Origin: JBBQYA01 sp031412335
Lineage (GTDB): Bacteria; Bacteroidota; Bacteroidia; Sphingobacteriales; Sphingobacteriaceae
Direction: 5' to 3'
Assembly (NCBI GenBank): GCA_031412335.1
Contig: JANOCT010000035.1
Coordinates: 40,904 to 104,903 of the forward strand
DNA: 64,000 nt
Positions 27,144-36,343 of the stretch are shown piece after piece. Numbering within the stretch: position 1 is the stretch's first letter; each line of letters starts with the position of its first letter. Under the pieces are notes generated by a model that saw only the letters and a program-made list of their open reading frames with translations, did not search any database and was not told the origin of the DNA. The position numbers and the translations under genes were made by a program.

Positions 27144-27920
27144 TTATTTAAGTAAAGCAGTGCTTTGATTGGTTAATCCTTTATAATCTGTTAATTCGAT
27201 AACGATAGAACCAACTAATATTTCAACTTGAACTCTCAATGGTATTCGGTTCAAATCATTACTTACCCATAAAAACATTTTGCTATCTTCCTTAAAAACT
27301 CGTCCTTCTACTAATGATGGACTAAATTTTAATGCTTCAAATGTTCCAGCGTCTGTTTTTATCTTTTCTTTACCGATATATTCAACCGTCATGCTATGCA
27401 CTTTATCTTCCATGTAATAGCTTAAATCAAACTTCTTTCCTTGACGGAAATCTTTAAAATCAATACATCGAGCAAAATAAAACGCAGAAATTATATCCAA
27501 TGTGTTTTGGGGAACATCATAAACTCCTTTATTGGTGCTTACTGAATTTTTCTCTCGATCAAAATTTACATACCCATTTCTGCGATAATTATTTTCTTTA
27601 ATGTTTTCAGTAAATAAATAGGGTTTTAATGTTGCCTGACTTATGTAGGAATCATATCGGTTTCTAACTTTATAAAAAACATCAAATGAGCCAGCCGTTC
27701 TTCCATTGGCTGTTAATTGTAAAGCAGATTTATTATCAAATTTTTTGTTGGTATCGGTAACTTTTAAAACTGCCGAACCGCAAGTAATAAATCCATATTT
27801 CACTTTATAATTAAGTTCTTCGCCAATTCCAAAAGCATTGCTAATAATTTCCGGAAGCTGCTGAGCAGACAATTTACTAATGCTGATTAAAGCAATCAAA
27901 AAACTAAAAAGAATTTTCAT
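27144..27920 (-). CDS. DUF3108 family exported protein
   Basis: The protein has 258 residues with a Sec signal peptide (MKILFSFLIALISISKLSAQ). The mature part begins with FGIGEELNYKVKYGFITCGS, typical of DUF3108, a beta-rich periplasmic or outer-membrane-associated fold. GTFEALKFSPSLVEGRVFKE and the C-terminal RIPLRVQVEILVGSIVIELT are family-like. No catalytic residues are evident. It is on the same strand as the DUF2480 and PpiD-like genes, 31 bases after DUF2480, so it is probably cotranscribed with the former. Confidence 0.85.
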   Translation of the reverse strand: MKILFSFLIALISISKLSAQQLPEIISNAFGIGEELNYKVKYGFITCGSAVLKVTDTNKKFDNKSALQLTANGRTAGSFDVFYKVRNRYDSYISQATLKPYLFTENIKENNYRRNGYVNFDREKNSVSTNKGVYDVPQNTLDIISAFYFARCIDFKDFRQGKKFDLSYYMEDKVHSMTVEYIGKEKIKTDAGTFEALKFSPSLVEGRVFKEDSKMFLWVSNDLNRIPLRVQVEILVGSIVIELTDYKGLTNQSTALLK

Positions 27921-27951
27921 ATCTGATATTATTCAAAAAGCAATCCAATTT

Positions 27952-28467
27952 TTAATCTCTTCGCTTATACAACGGCACTGTTGAACATGGCTCCCCATAC
28001 ATAATGGATTTTGCAACCGGCATTAATGAAGCTGTTAATGAAACATATGCCGAAACTGGAATTCGTGGATCTGAACAACCTTTTATTACAATTCGTTGAT
28101 CTTTATATATGCTAACATCTATTTTTTTAATTACCATGTCAAAAAGTAGAGTACTTAATGTTTCTTCATTTCCGAAAATCATATTTGACACCACCGGATT
28201 TAATTTGGTAGCCAACAACATATAAGCCCAAGTAGGCACTATTGCATCTGCGCTACAGATTACGGCAACATTTTTCCCTGCATACACTTTCCAATCATTC
28301 TCTTTTACAAATGCTCTGAAATCTTTTTCTTTTAAAATTAAGCCTTGAAATAAATGAGGTGTGATGTCAAATGTGATAATGTCTCCTTCGGTAATGTATT
28401 TACTTAAATCAATAGTAATGAGGCCGCTTTCTGCAACTTTATTAATAATCAAATCGCTTGTTTCCAT
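27952..28467 (-). CDS. DUF2480 family protein
   Basis: The protein has about 171 residues and matches the Bacteroidota-specific DUF2480: a conserved N-terminus IINKVAESGLITIDLSKYI, then FQGLILKEKDFRAFVKENDW, and ADAIVPTWAYMLLATKL. No signal peptide or catalytic motif is seen and the function is not known. I take ATG 28467 as the start, because the in-frame TTG further upstream lies inside the terminator hairpin at 28481-28525. DUF3108 follows it in the same direction. Confidence 0.85.
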   Translation of the reverse strand: METSDLIINKVAESGLITIDLSKYITEGDIITFDITPHLFQGLILKEKDFRAFVKENDWKVYAGKNVAVICSADAIVPTWAYMLLATKLNPVVSNMIFGNEETLSTLLFDMVIKKIDVSIYKDQRIVIKGCSDPRIPVSAYVSLTASLMPVAKSIMYGEPCSTVPLYKRRD

Positions 28468-28480
28468 AATGTTATTAAAC

Positions 28481-28525
28481 AAAAAAATCTAAAACACTAT
28501 AACATACATTATCGTGTTTTAGATT
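28481..28525 (-). terminator. Intrinsic terminator after the PpiD-like gene
   Basis: On the minus strand a 12-bp stem (28486-28497 with 28514-28525) closes over a loop that can itself pair ATAA with TTAT. The stem is followed by seven T residues. It sits 21 bases past the stop of the PpiD-like gene and separates it from DUF2480. Confidence 0.8.
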
Positions 28526-28545
28526 CATTTTCTGAATTATTTCTT

Positions 28546-30648
28546 TTAGTAGAATCGAATTCTATTATCAGTAATGTCAGCTTTTTGCTTTAATGCTTCA
28601 AAAACACCTCCATCGGCTCCTTGTTTTTCCTGATTTAACAATTGCAATTTATTTGCAGAATAATCTTTTGTTGGCGTCGGTACCGAAAAATTAGTCACCG
28701 TAAATAAATAAACTCCTCTATCACCCCTAACTGGACCTGCTACTTTATTTTTTTCACTTCCGAAAATTTTACCTACTAACATAGGCTCACGAGCAACACC
28801 TGGCAAAATACCATTTCCAAAAAGAATTCCAGTTGAAGGTAAAACTGTTGATCCAACTTTTTGAGCAATTTGATTAAGCGCTCCAGCAGATTTTGCTGCA
28901 TTTAGTTTCTCAATAAGCATTTCACCTTTTTTGTCAATTCTGGCAGCATTTTCAACTTCCGTTTTTATTGCATCAATAGCTACATATCCTTTTTCTTTTA
29001 TTTGCGATACTCTAGCAATAATGTATTTATTTCCTATTTCAAATAATGGAGATAAATCAGCTTTATCAGCTCCAAAAGCCCATTTTATTATTTCTCTTGG
29101 ATTGTCTAAACCTGCAATTTGCTGATCATTTGGCTTAATATTTTCAGCCATACGCTTGTTGTAATTTGCTTTAGTTATTTGTGCTTCAAAATCTTTTCCA
29201 TCACCTAAGCTGCTTAAAAACTCGTTTGCTTTTCCATAATTAGCACTTTGAGTTTGACTACTCGGTTCGAATAAACGATCAACTGTACCGACCATAGCTA
29301 CTCTATTACTACCTTTTTGAGCCATAATCTGAATTAAATGAACGCCAAATTCAGTTTCAACTATTGGCAAATCGCCTACAGAACCCCCAAAACTGGCATC
29401 CGAAAAGTTTTTCACCATTGCACCTTGTCCGAAAAATCCTAAATCTCCACCTTTTATTTTTGAACCGTCATCTTCAGAATTCATAATCGCTAATTGTGCA
29501 AAATCAGTACCTGCCTGAACTAATTTTTTCAAACTATCTAATTTTGCTTTCGCAGCAGCGTTATTTCCATTTTGTGTTTTAATTAAAATATGGCGAGCCT
29601 TTACAGAATCTGGTTCCGATTTTACTTTCATCAATTTAGAAATCTTAAAAGCGTTGTTTTCCATGTAAGGTCCATAAATAAAACCTACCGGAGCAGAAAA
29701 CATGATAGAATCGATAATTGGAGAAAGTGAACCTTTTTTAGTAAAAACTAAATCTGATTTAGTATCTGCATTTAAACTAACATATAACGAATCGTTAGCA
29801 GTTGTTGCAAAACCTTCCAACAACTTTTCAATATCTTTTCTGGCAGAAATAGTATCAGCTGCAGAAGGAGTAACATCGAAAACAATGTATTCAATTGATC
29901 GCTCTTCTTCTTTTTGCTTGTATTTGAATTTATTCTTTTCGTAATAATTCTTTACATCAGTTTCTGACAATTTGATGGTAGAATCTGGAATTGTTTGGTA
30001 ATCCAACAAAATGTAATTGATATCGGCTGATTTAGAATTGTCTTCATAGTTTGCCTTTGCTTCCATAGAAGTTACATACAAGCCGTTTTTCACTAAATTC
30101 AAGTATTTCTGACGAATTCTTTCATCACGAATGCCCTTTTCAAAAGCTAACCATTGTTTGCGAGTAGCACCCGTTGGATCTCTTTCGTCCATTGTTTTCA
30201 AAAAAGTAATAACCTGAGTTGGGTCAAAAACACCAGTTTGTGGATTTGTAAATGCTTTTCGCACTTCAGGATGCGGGTTTTTACCTTGAATCATGTCAAA
30301 CAACTCGTCGTTGCCTACATCAATACCCAATTTTTCATATTCTTTGTTGAAAATAATATCGGCTACTGCTTGATTCCAAGTTTGATCTACCAAGTAACCT
30401 TGCATTTGTGCATTTAGGTTATTATTCTTGGATTGAGCTTTGAAGTTTTCTGTAGCAACATCCAATTTACCTTGAAAATCTTTGATAGAAATTGATGTAC
30501 CAGCAACCGAACCAACCTTATTTTGAGCGTCTTGCAGAAATGGCGTACCCGAGCGGATGGCATCTGAAACTAGAAAAGCTAAAATGGCAAAACAAATAAT
30601 GCCGAGTAAAAGCATAGATCGGTTTCGCATAGATGTCATTAATCCCAT
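28546..30648 (-). CDS. PpiD/SurA-like periplasmic peptidyl-prolyl isomerase
   Basis: The protein has 700 residues. One N-terminal membrane anchor (SMLLLGIICFAILAFLVSDA) precedes a SurA_N-like chaperone region. A parvulin rotamase domain follows at about 340-450, with VKARHILIKTQNG, GGDLGFFGQGAMVKNFSDA and FGVHLIQI. A second, weaker PPIase-like region lies near the C-terminus. PpiD-type foldases help proteins leaving the Sec channel to fold on the periplasmic side. The start is ATG at 30648. A strong terminator follows the gene. Confidence 0.88.
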   Translation of the reverse strand: MGLMTSMRNRSMLLLGIICFAILAFLVSDAIRSGTPFLQDAQNKVGSVAGTSISIKDFQGKLDVATENFKAQSKNNNLNAQMQGYLVDQTWNQAVADIIFNKEYEKLGIDVGNDELFDMIQGKNPHPEVRKAFTNPQTGVFDPTQVITFLKTMDERDPTGATRKQWLAFEKGIRDERIRQKYLNLVKNGLYVTSMEAKANYEDNSKSADINYILLDYQTIPDSTIKLSETDVKNYYEKNKFKYKQKEEERSIEYIVFDVTPSAADTISARKDIEKLLEGFATTANDSLYVSLNADTKSDLVFTKKGSLSPIIDSIMFSAPVGFIYGPYMENNAFKISKLMKVKSEPDSVKARHILIKTQNGNNAAAKAKLDSLKKLVQAGTDFAQLAIMNSEDDGSKIKGGDLGFFGQGAMVKNFSDASFGGSVGDLPIVETEFGVHLIQIMAQKGSNRVAMVGTVDRLFEPSSQTQSANYGKANEFLSSLGDGKDFEAQITKANYNKRMAENIKPNDQQIAGLDNPREIIKWAFGADKADLSPLFEIGNKYIIARVSQIKEKGYVAIDAIKTEVENAARIDKKGEMLIEKLNAAKSAGALNQIAQKVGSTVLPSTGILFGNGILPGVAREPMLVGKIFGSEKNKVAGPVRGDRGVYLFTVTNFSVPTPTKDYSANKLQLLNQEKQGADGGVFEALKQKADITDNRIRFY

Positions 30649-30776
30649 AATCGTAAATGTTTGTCAGCAATGCTGAATAATGTGTTTTGTTTTTGAAAAT
30701 TTGAGGCGCAAGATACATTTTTTGATTCTTTATTCTCAATCAAATTGCAATTTCTTCAACTGCGTTTTGAATAGCT

Positions 30777-31342
30777 TTAAGGCACAAATTGACCCTCCTT
30801 TAAATTGATAACTCCTTTAATTTTAAAGATTCGGTATTTAGTAAAACTCTGATCAGACTCGAAACCATCTCCATAAATAATTTTGTCCTTTTGAGTAACT
30901 TTCACAAATTCATCTGAATATATTTTTTGCGTTAATTCATTCCAGATGAGTTTTTCTGTGTTTAATTTTTCTCCTTTATTGTTGATAACTATGACATTAT
31001 TTCGAACTTCCATTAATTTTTTCTTTTCGCGTCGTATGCCATAATTAGCTGTTAGTTTGCTTTTCGATTCTTTTTCTCCTTTCGAAAAGAAATTAATTTC
31101 TAACCCAATTGGCATCTCATAATAAGGATCATCTGATTTATAATTTTTAAATAATGGGCTTTTTAAAATGGCTTTTATTTCTGCAGAATCTGAATAGGTA
31201 ACCAGAATATCTTTGCTGGTTTCGACCATTACTTTATTTTTTTGCGAGCTTACCGTAGCTACATCTTCCAATTTATTTTCGCAAGAAAGCAATGAAAAGA
31301 AAACAAATATTAAAAAACTATAGGTTGAAAAACTATCATCAT
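30777..31342 (-). CDS. lptC: LPS-export protein LptC-like lipoprotein (apparent frameshift in signal peptide)
   Basis: The body of the protein is LptC-like (SDSAEIKAILKSPLFKNYKS, then VTQKDKIIYGDGFESDQSF and RIFKIKGVINLKEGQFVP). LptC is the inner-membrane-anchored part of the bridge carrying lipopolysaccharide to the outer membrane; Bacteroidota forms are lipoproteins. A lipobox region FVFFSLLSC is seen, but no start codon lies in its frame. ATG at 31342 is one base out of frame; adding one T to the T6 run (31312-31317) would give a normal signal peptide and a protein of about 188 residues. The in-frame extension upstream crosses a structured repeat and is unlikely to be coding. Confidence 0.75.
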
Positions 31343-31365
31343 AAAGCTTAAACTGAAAGTTAGTA

Positions 31366-31486
31366 GGCTTAGGGATAGAAGCGATATCCTTTTTTGCTGC
31401 AATAATTGAAAAATTAACGAAAATTTGACCGCAAAAAAGATTTAGCGGATAGCCCGACCCCAATTTTTTCAATTGGGGAAAGCCCC
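31366..31486 (-). repeat. Structured intergenic repeat, copy 1
   Basis: This 121-bp element shares long blocks with 36480-36577: GGCTTAGGGATAG-AGCG at one end, and TAGCG-ATAGCCCG-CCC at the other. It contains a perfect hairpin, CCCCAATT (31458-31465) with AATTGGGG (31471-31478). A second stem pairs the TTTTTTGC (31389-31396) and GCAAAAAA (31431-31438) arms around a variable loop. It lies 24 bases before the likely lptC start. I believe similar elements are widespread in Bacteroidota, but this is from memory and not checked. Confidence 0.7.
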
Positions 31487-31603
31487 AGAATAATTTTAAA
31501 ACTTTCAACTTAAACTACTTTTAAAAAAATAATATAAAGATTAGATGCTATTTTAATGTTGTAACGCATTAATTTACTTTAAACAAAAAATAATTTAGCA
31601 AAA

Positions 31604-32896
31604 TCAATCGTATTTACGTTGAATAAACCAACGAGTGTTTAAAACAAAACCTAAGTTAAATGTTAAATATTGTTCTTTGACCAAAGAATTAGCAGTTGTG
31701 CCTCGTTGCGAAAGCTCTATTCCAACGTTTACTTTTGAAAAACTTAATGGATTGTTGGATGACGGTAATGGAAAACCAGCTCCAACTGAAACGGATTGCT
31801 CAGCAAGTTGCTTATTCTTAACTCTTAAATAGGATGAGCCAAAACTTAATCCAGCTCGATAATCTACTGTTTTGAAATAACTGCCAACTGCATTGAAGTC
31901 TGGGGTAAATTGCGCACCAATGTTGGTGGTAAGACTATTATCGACAGAAGCATCAGCTTTATTATCTACCCGATATTCCGACCAATTATTGAGAGATACA
32001 TCTGCTCCAATCAACAATTTGTTGGGTTGCTCTAATACAAAACCTAAACTGTGTGTAGTTGGCAAAGTAATTTTTCCTCTTTTATTTTTTTCAATTTCCC
32101 GTACACCTTGCGAAACTTCAAAACCTGAGACACTCGATGTATAACTTTCGTCGGTAAGATTTAATGTAGACGTAATATTGGTTTTAGTATTTCCAGCATA
32201 ACCGATGGTTAATTTATTTTTCTTGCTATTAATGAAAGAATATTGTGCTCCATATTTTAATAAAAGTCCTCCAGCAAATAAAGAAGAAGTGGTTCTATTG
32301 TTTATAAAACTTTGGCCTGTTGGAAATTCTGTAGATTTCGATTGATTCAAACTTCCGAAAATGTAATTTACATTAACTCCAACAGTAAGACTTTTACCTA
32401 TTTTATGGCCTGCACCAATATAAAATTGAGACAATCCACCATCTCCGCTGTAAATATAATTTACTCTGCTTGATCCTATAATACTATCCGAAGCGTTTTT
32501 TACTTTATAACCAACATTACTATAAGGCACCAATCCGAAACTTAAACCACCTTTGGAAGATAAAGGAAATGCAAAAGCAAAATAAGAAAGTGATACGTTT
32601 TTATTGATTTGGGAAGTTGTAGAATTGCTTAATTTAAGAATACTACCCGTTGCATTCAATTCAAATGTGGTAAGCTTAATGCCAGAATAAGAAGCAGGAT
32701 TGTTAAAATTAATTGCAATAGGATTATTTAATCCCATGCTTAAGCCACCCATACCAAAACTTTGCTGTGCTCCATTTTTTTGCAACAATCCAATTCCAAA
32801 TCTTGAATAAGGAGAACTAACAGTAGTTTGGGCTAACATATTTCCTGAGGAAACCATTAACAATAAAAGTAAAAAATTACGAAGCTGAATAGCCAT
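31604..32896 (-). CDS. Outer-membrane beta-barrel-like protein
   Basis: The protein has 430 residues with a signal peptide (LRNFLLLLLMVSSGNMLAQ). The mature start SSPYSRFGIGLLQKNGAQQS, with GMGGLSMGLNNPIAINFNNP, resembles Bacteroidota barrel proteins distantly related to FadL/OmpP1. Many alternating hydrophobic strands and a C-terminal strand ending in an aromatic-rich stretch support a barrel. The ligand is unknown. It overlaps the coaX 3' end by 20 bases and precedes lptC, an arrangement suggesting a small envelope operon. Confidence 0.75.
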   Translation of the reverse strand: MAIQLRNFLLLLLMVSSGNMLAQTTVSSPYSRFGIGLLQKNGAQQSFGMGGLSMGLNNPIAINFNNPASYSGIKLTTFELNATGSILKLSNSTTSQINKNVSLSYFAFAFPLSSKGGLSFGLVPYSNVGYKVKNASDSIIGSSRVNYIYSGDGGLSQFYIGAGHKIGKSLTVGVNVNYIFGSLNQSKSTEFPTGQSFINNRTTSSLFAGGLLLKYGAQYSFINSKKNKLTIGYAGNTKTNITSTLNLTDESYTSSVSGFEVSQGVREIEKNKRGKITLPTTHSLGFVLEQPNKLLIGADVSLNNWSEYRVDNKADASVDNSLTTNIGAQFTPDFNAVGSYFKTVDYRAGLSFGSSYLRVKNKQLAEQSVSVGAGFPLPSSNNPLSFSKVNVGIELSQRGTTANSLVKEQYLTFNLGFVLNTRWFIQRKYD

Positions 32897-33629
32897 TTTG
32901 GAGTTGAAGTATTGAGTTTAAACCGTACAAAACTAAGTCGGGTACGGTTTTTAAAAGGTTGGCAAAGATGCTATTTTTCAGTTGACTATCAAAGAATGCA
33001 GAATCGCCTCCGCAAATAAGCACAGATAAATCAGGGTAAAGTTTAAGATAGTGTTCAATTTTGCTGATGATTTCAGCTTTTATTCCATCTTGAACGCCTG
33101 CTAAAATGGAAGTTTTAGTGTCAATTCCGTTTGGAAATGTATAATTTTCATCAGGAGTTACTAACGGTAATGAAGCGGTAAACGTATTCAAAGATTTGAA
33201 ACGCATGCTAAGCCCTGGTGAAATTGCACCTCCATGATATTCGCCGTTTGCTTGCACAAAATCAAAAGTTATACAACTTCCGGCATCAATTACAAGAATA
33301 TTGGTTGAGGGTAAAAGTTTCATTGCACCCGATATGGCTGCCATTCTATCCACTCCTAAGGTTTGAGGAGAAGCGTATAAGTTGGTAAAAGGTAAAATAC
33401 TTTTGTATGAAAAATTGTGCAAAAAAGTATTTTTCTGCAGCTCATTAAAAAGTTTTAAACTCGAATTGCCTACTGATGCAATTATGCTATGGGTAATCTT
33501 TTGATTTTTTAAAAAATTAGTAAGAAAATCAGCCGATAAATGATCGACTATTTGTTTGGAGACAAGTTCATTGTTTTCAAACAAAGCAACTTTTGTTCGT
33601 GAATTGCCAATATCAAAAATCAAATTCAT
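32877..33629 (-). CDS. coaX: Type III pantothenate kinase
   Basis: The protein has 250 residues, the usual length. The ASKHA-fold motifs are present: DIGNSRTK at 6-13 (phosphate 1), GVDRMA at 92-97, DAGSCITFD at 115-123 and GGAISPGL at 133-140. CoaX phosphorylates pantothenate, the first step of coenzyme A synthesis, and unlike CoaA it is not inhibited by CoA. The start is ATG at 33629. It follows purQ by 11 bases and is probably cotranscribed with it. Confidence 0.94.
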   Translation of the reverse strand: MNLIFDIGNSRTKVALFENNELVSKQIVDHLSADFLTNFLKNQKITHSIIASVGNSSLKLFNELQKNTFLHNFSYKSILPFTNLYASPQTLGVDRMAAISGAMKLLPSTNILVIDAGSCITFDFVQANGEYHGGAISPGLSMRFKSLNTFTASLPLVTPDENYTFPNGIDTKTSILAGVQDGIKAEIISKIEHYLKLYPDLSVLICGGDSAFFDSQLKNSIFANLLKTVPDLVLYGLNSILQLQNGYSAS

Positions 33630-33640
33630 TGAAATTGGTT

Positions 33641-34339
33641 TTAAACAACTGAAAACAAGGACAATATTGACCTAAAAATGCTTGCACCATCAGTGTTTCC
33701 AAGCATTTCATCAGCTGCACGTTCCGGATGTGGCATCATTCCAAAAACATTTCTTCCTGAATTACAGATACCAGCAATGTTTTGCAAAGATCCATTCGGA
33801 TTTGATGCTTGATCAATTTCGCCTAACTTATTGCAGTATTTGAAAAGTATCTGATCCTTGGTGTTTAATTCTTCGAGCACCTTTTCGTTTGCAAAGTAAA
33901 GACCTTCACCGTGGGCTATGGGTATTTTCAAAATCGCATTTTCATCGATCTCTGATGTTAAAAGGCTGTTTTTTGTGATTGATTTGAGGTAAAAATTATC
34001 ACAAATAAATTTCCTGCTTTGATTATGCAAAAGTGCCCCTGGTAGTAAACCTGCTTCGGTTAAAATCTGAAAACCGTTGCAAATTCCAAAAACAAAACCA
34101 CCTTTTGAAGCAAAAGAAATAACTTCTTGCATGATTGGCGAAAAACGGGCTATTGCACCTGATCTTAAATAATCGCCAAAAGAAAAACCACCTGGCAAAA
34201 TGATAAAATCACAGCCTTGCAAATCATGGTCTTTGTGCCACAATTCTACAACGTGCTGTTTAAAAGTATTTCGTAAAGTATAAATAATATCCTGATCACA
34301 GTTTGAGCCTGGAAATACAACTACACCGAATTTCATCAT
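33641..34339 (-). CDS. purQ: Phosphoribosylformylglycinamidine synthase, glutaminase subunit
   Basis: The protein has 232 residues of class I glutamine amidotransferase. FPGSNCDQD is the N-terminal family signature. GICNGFQIL at 85-93 carries the nucleophile Cys87, and the catalytic His and Glu lie in MMPHPERAAD near residue 210. PurQ supplies ammonia to PurL in purine synthesis. Two adjacent ATG codons (34339 and 34336) could start it; the second gives the typical MKFGVVVFPGSN. PurL and PurS are not in the window. Confidence 0.94.
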   Translation of the reverse strand: MMKFGVVVFPGSNCDQDIIYTLRNTFKQHVVELWHKDHDLQGCDFIILPGGFSFGDYLRSGAIARFSPIMQEVISFASKGGFVFGICNGFQILTEAGLLPGALLHNQSRKFICDNFYLKSITKNSLLTSEIDENAILKIPIAHGEGLYFANEKVLEELNTKDQILFKYCNKLGEIDQASNPNGSLQNIAGICNSGRNVFGMMPHPERAADEMLGNTDGASIFRSILSLFSVV

Positions 34340-34404
34340 GATATTTTTTTTTACAAAAGTAAGATTTCTTTAGTTTTTGATCTTAAAAATGTTTGACAGA
34401 AAAA

Positions 34405-35349
34405 TTAAACTAACTCTTTAGTTGATTCTTTAGCTGTGTTGTATTCATTCCATATTTCCATTACTATTAGGCTAGCAGGTTTTATTTCGTTGATCATAGC
34501 AGAAATTTGGCCTATTTCAAGTTCGCCTTCAATTAAGTTTCCTTCAAACATTCCTGATTTTGCTTTGCCTCTTCCTAATAATTCTTTCAGCTCCAATTCA
34601 TTTGCGCCACGTGCTTCTGCTTCTGAGATCTTATCGAAGAATGAATTTTTCACTAAACGTACAGGAGTCAATTTTTTTAATGAAAGTTGAGTTTCTCCTT
34701 CTTTCAAGTTGATAATCTTGTTTTTAAAATCAATATGAGCAGATGATTCTTGTGATGCGGCAAATAATGAACCTATCTGGACTGCCTCAGCACCCAAAAT
34801 CATGCAAGCCAACATTGCTTTTCCCGATGAAATTCCACCAGCTGCAATCAAAGGAATTGAAACAGCATTTTTTATCATTGGTATTAAACACAAGGTGGTT
34901 GTTTCTTCTCGCCCATTATGGCCGCCAGCCTCAAATCCCTCAGCTACAATAGCATCAACACCCGCTTGCTCAGCTTTTAATGCAAATTTGATATTAGATA
35001 CTACATGAACTACTTTAATTCCTGCTGATTTTAATGTTTGAGTCCAAATGGCAGGATTTCCGGCTGAGGTAAAGACTATAGGAACTTTTTCAGCTAAAAT
35101 TGTCTCGATGTGTTTTTCAATATCTGGGTACAAAAGCGGTAAATTAACGGCATAAGGTTTACTACTCGCTTGTTTGTATTTTTGAATATGAGTTTTTAAC
35201 ACTTCGGGATACATAGACCCAGCTCCGATAATACCCAATCCACCAGCGTTGCTAACTACGGAAGCTAATTTCCAACCGCTGCACCAAATCATTCCAGCCT
35301 GAATAATTGGAAATTGAATGTTGAACAAATCACATATACGATTTGCCAT
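34405..35349 (-). CDS. Nitronate monooxygenase-like FMN enzyme
   Basis: This TIM-barrel protein has 314 residues. FPIIQAGMIWCSGWKLASVV is the N-terminal strand. GVDAIVAEGFEAGGHNG contains the AGGHxG motif with the proposed catalytic His, and IPLIAAGGISSGKAML plus MILGAEAVQIGSLFAA bind FMN. The family includes nitronate monooxygenase and enoyl-ACP reductase FabK; the sequence alone does not decide between them. The start is ATG at 35349, 4 bases from the nucleotidyltransferase stop. Confidence 0.85.
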   Translation of the reverse strand: MANRICDLFNIQFPIIQAGMIWCSGWKLASVVSNAGGLGIIGAGSMYPEVLKTHIQKYKQASSKPYAVNLPLLYPDIEKHIETILAEKVPIVFTSAGNPAIWTQTLKSAGIKVVHVVSNIKFALKAEQAGVDAIVAEGFEAGGHNGREETTTLCLIPMIKNAVSIPLIAAGGISSGKAMLACMILGAEAVQIGSLFAASQESSAHIDFKNKIINLKEGETQLSLKKLTPVRLVKNSFFDKISEAEARGANELELKELLGRGKAKSGMFEGNLIEGELEIGQISAMINEIKPASLIVMEIWNEYNTAKESTKELV

Positions 35350-35353
35350 TTGA

Positions 35354-36343
35354 TTAACTGAATGAAATTTCTGTGCTATCTCCTAAATTTAATCGTTGAC
35401 TTAGTCCTTTTAAAATAGCATCTCCACCTACTAAAGAGTCGAACAACACAACATTATCTAAGGATGAAAATGAGCCAATAATAGAATTCCGAACGATTGA
35501 ATTGCTTACCTGCGTATTTTCTCCAATAGACACGTTTGGACCAATTATCGAATTACTTATGGTACAATTTTTCGGAATGCTTACTGGTTGAATGATGATT
35601 GTATTTTCAAATTCGGGCATGGGCTGAATTTGCATTTTATTGAGCAACATAGCATTTGTTTCTAATAAAATATCCTTCCTACCGCAGTCATACCAATCTT
35701 CTACTGCAAATGTTCTAAATTTTGTTCCATTTTCTATCATTCGCATTATCCCATCTGTCAATTGAAATTGGTTGTGGGTACGCACATCGTTATCGATATT
35801 ATATTTTAACGCATCCATCAAAGCACGGCCTTCTTTAAACTTATAGAGCCCTACCATTGCTAAATTTGATTTTGGAATTAATGGTTTTTCAACCGCTTTT
35901 TTCACATAACCATCTTCATCTAGCTCCACCACACCAAAATCTCTAGGGTCTTCTACTTTTTTCACCCCAAAGCATGAACAACTCAATTCTAAAACTGCTC
36001 CAAAATCAACATTGAAAATCGTATCTCCTAAAACTATCAGCAATTCATCGCCTTCTACAATCTGACTATTTGCCATAAAAATGGCATGTCCTATTCCTTC
36101 TTTTATACTTTGCACTTCAAAACTGATTCGTTTATCCGCATAATTATGCTCAACAAAAGATTGAACTTTATCTCCGAAATATCCAATTACAAAAATAAAA
36201 TCTTCAACTCCTTCTTTGATTAAACTATCAACTATATGAGCTAAAATTGGTTTCCCCGCAACTGGCACTAATGCTTTTGGTTGAGTATGCGTATGAGGTC
36301 TGAGTCTGCTACCGATACCAGCTACAGGAATTATTGCTTTCAT
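35354..36343 (-). CDS. Sugar-phosphate nucleotidyltransferase with left-handed beta-helix tail
   Basis: The protein has 329 residues. KAIIPVAGIGSRLRPHTHTQ and PKALVPVAGKPI give the GxGxRLxPxT...PK signature of glucose-1-phosphate thymidylyl- and uridylyltransferases. LLIVLGDTIFNVDF holds the metal-binding Asp. EKPLIPKSNLAMVGLYKF and VEDWYDCGRKDILLETN are family motifs. Hexapeptide repeats (SNSIIGPNVSIGENTQVSNS) form the C-terminal helix. It makes an NDP-sugar, possibly a donor for the cluster at 1-24865, though the genes are not linked. Confidence 0.88.
   Translation of the reverse strand: MKAIIPVAGIGSRLRPHTHTQPKALVPVAGKPILAHIVDSLIKEGVEDFIFVIGYFGDKVQSFVEHNYADKRISFEVQSIKEGIGHAIFMANSQIVEGDELLIVLGDTIFNVDFGAVLELSCSCFGVKKVEDPRDFGVVELDEDGYVKKAVEKPLIPKSNLAMVGLYKFKEGRALMDALKYNIDNDVRTHNQFQLTDGIMRMIENGTKFRTFAVEDWYDCGRKDILLETNAMLLNKMQIQPMPEFENTIIIQPVSIPKNCTISNSIIGPNVSIGENTQVSNSIVRNSIIGSFSSLDNVVLFDSLVGGDAILKGLSQRLNLGDSTEISFS

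Noticed and set aside
30518..30739. Minus-strand open frame overlapping the start of the PpiD-like gene
   Set aside because: It overlaps well-supported coding sequence in another frame and shows no protein family features.
31343..31508. N-terminal extension of LptC from a TTG at 31508
   Set aside because: It would translate the structured repeat and place the lipobox in the middle of the protein.
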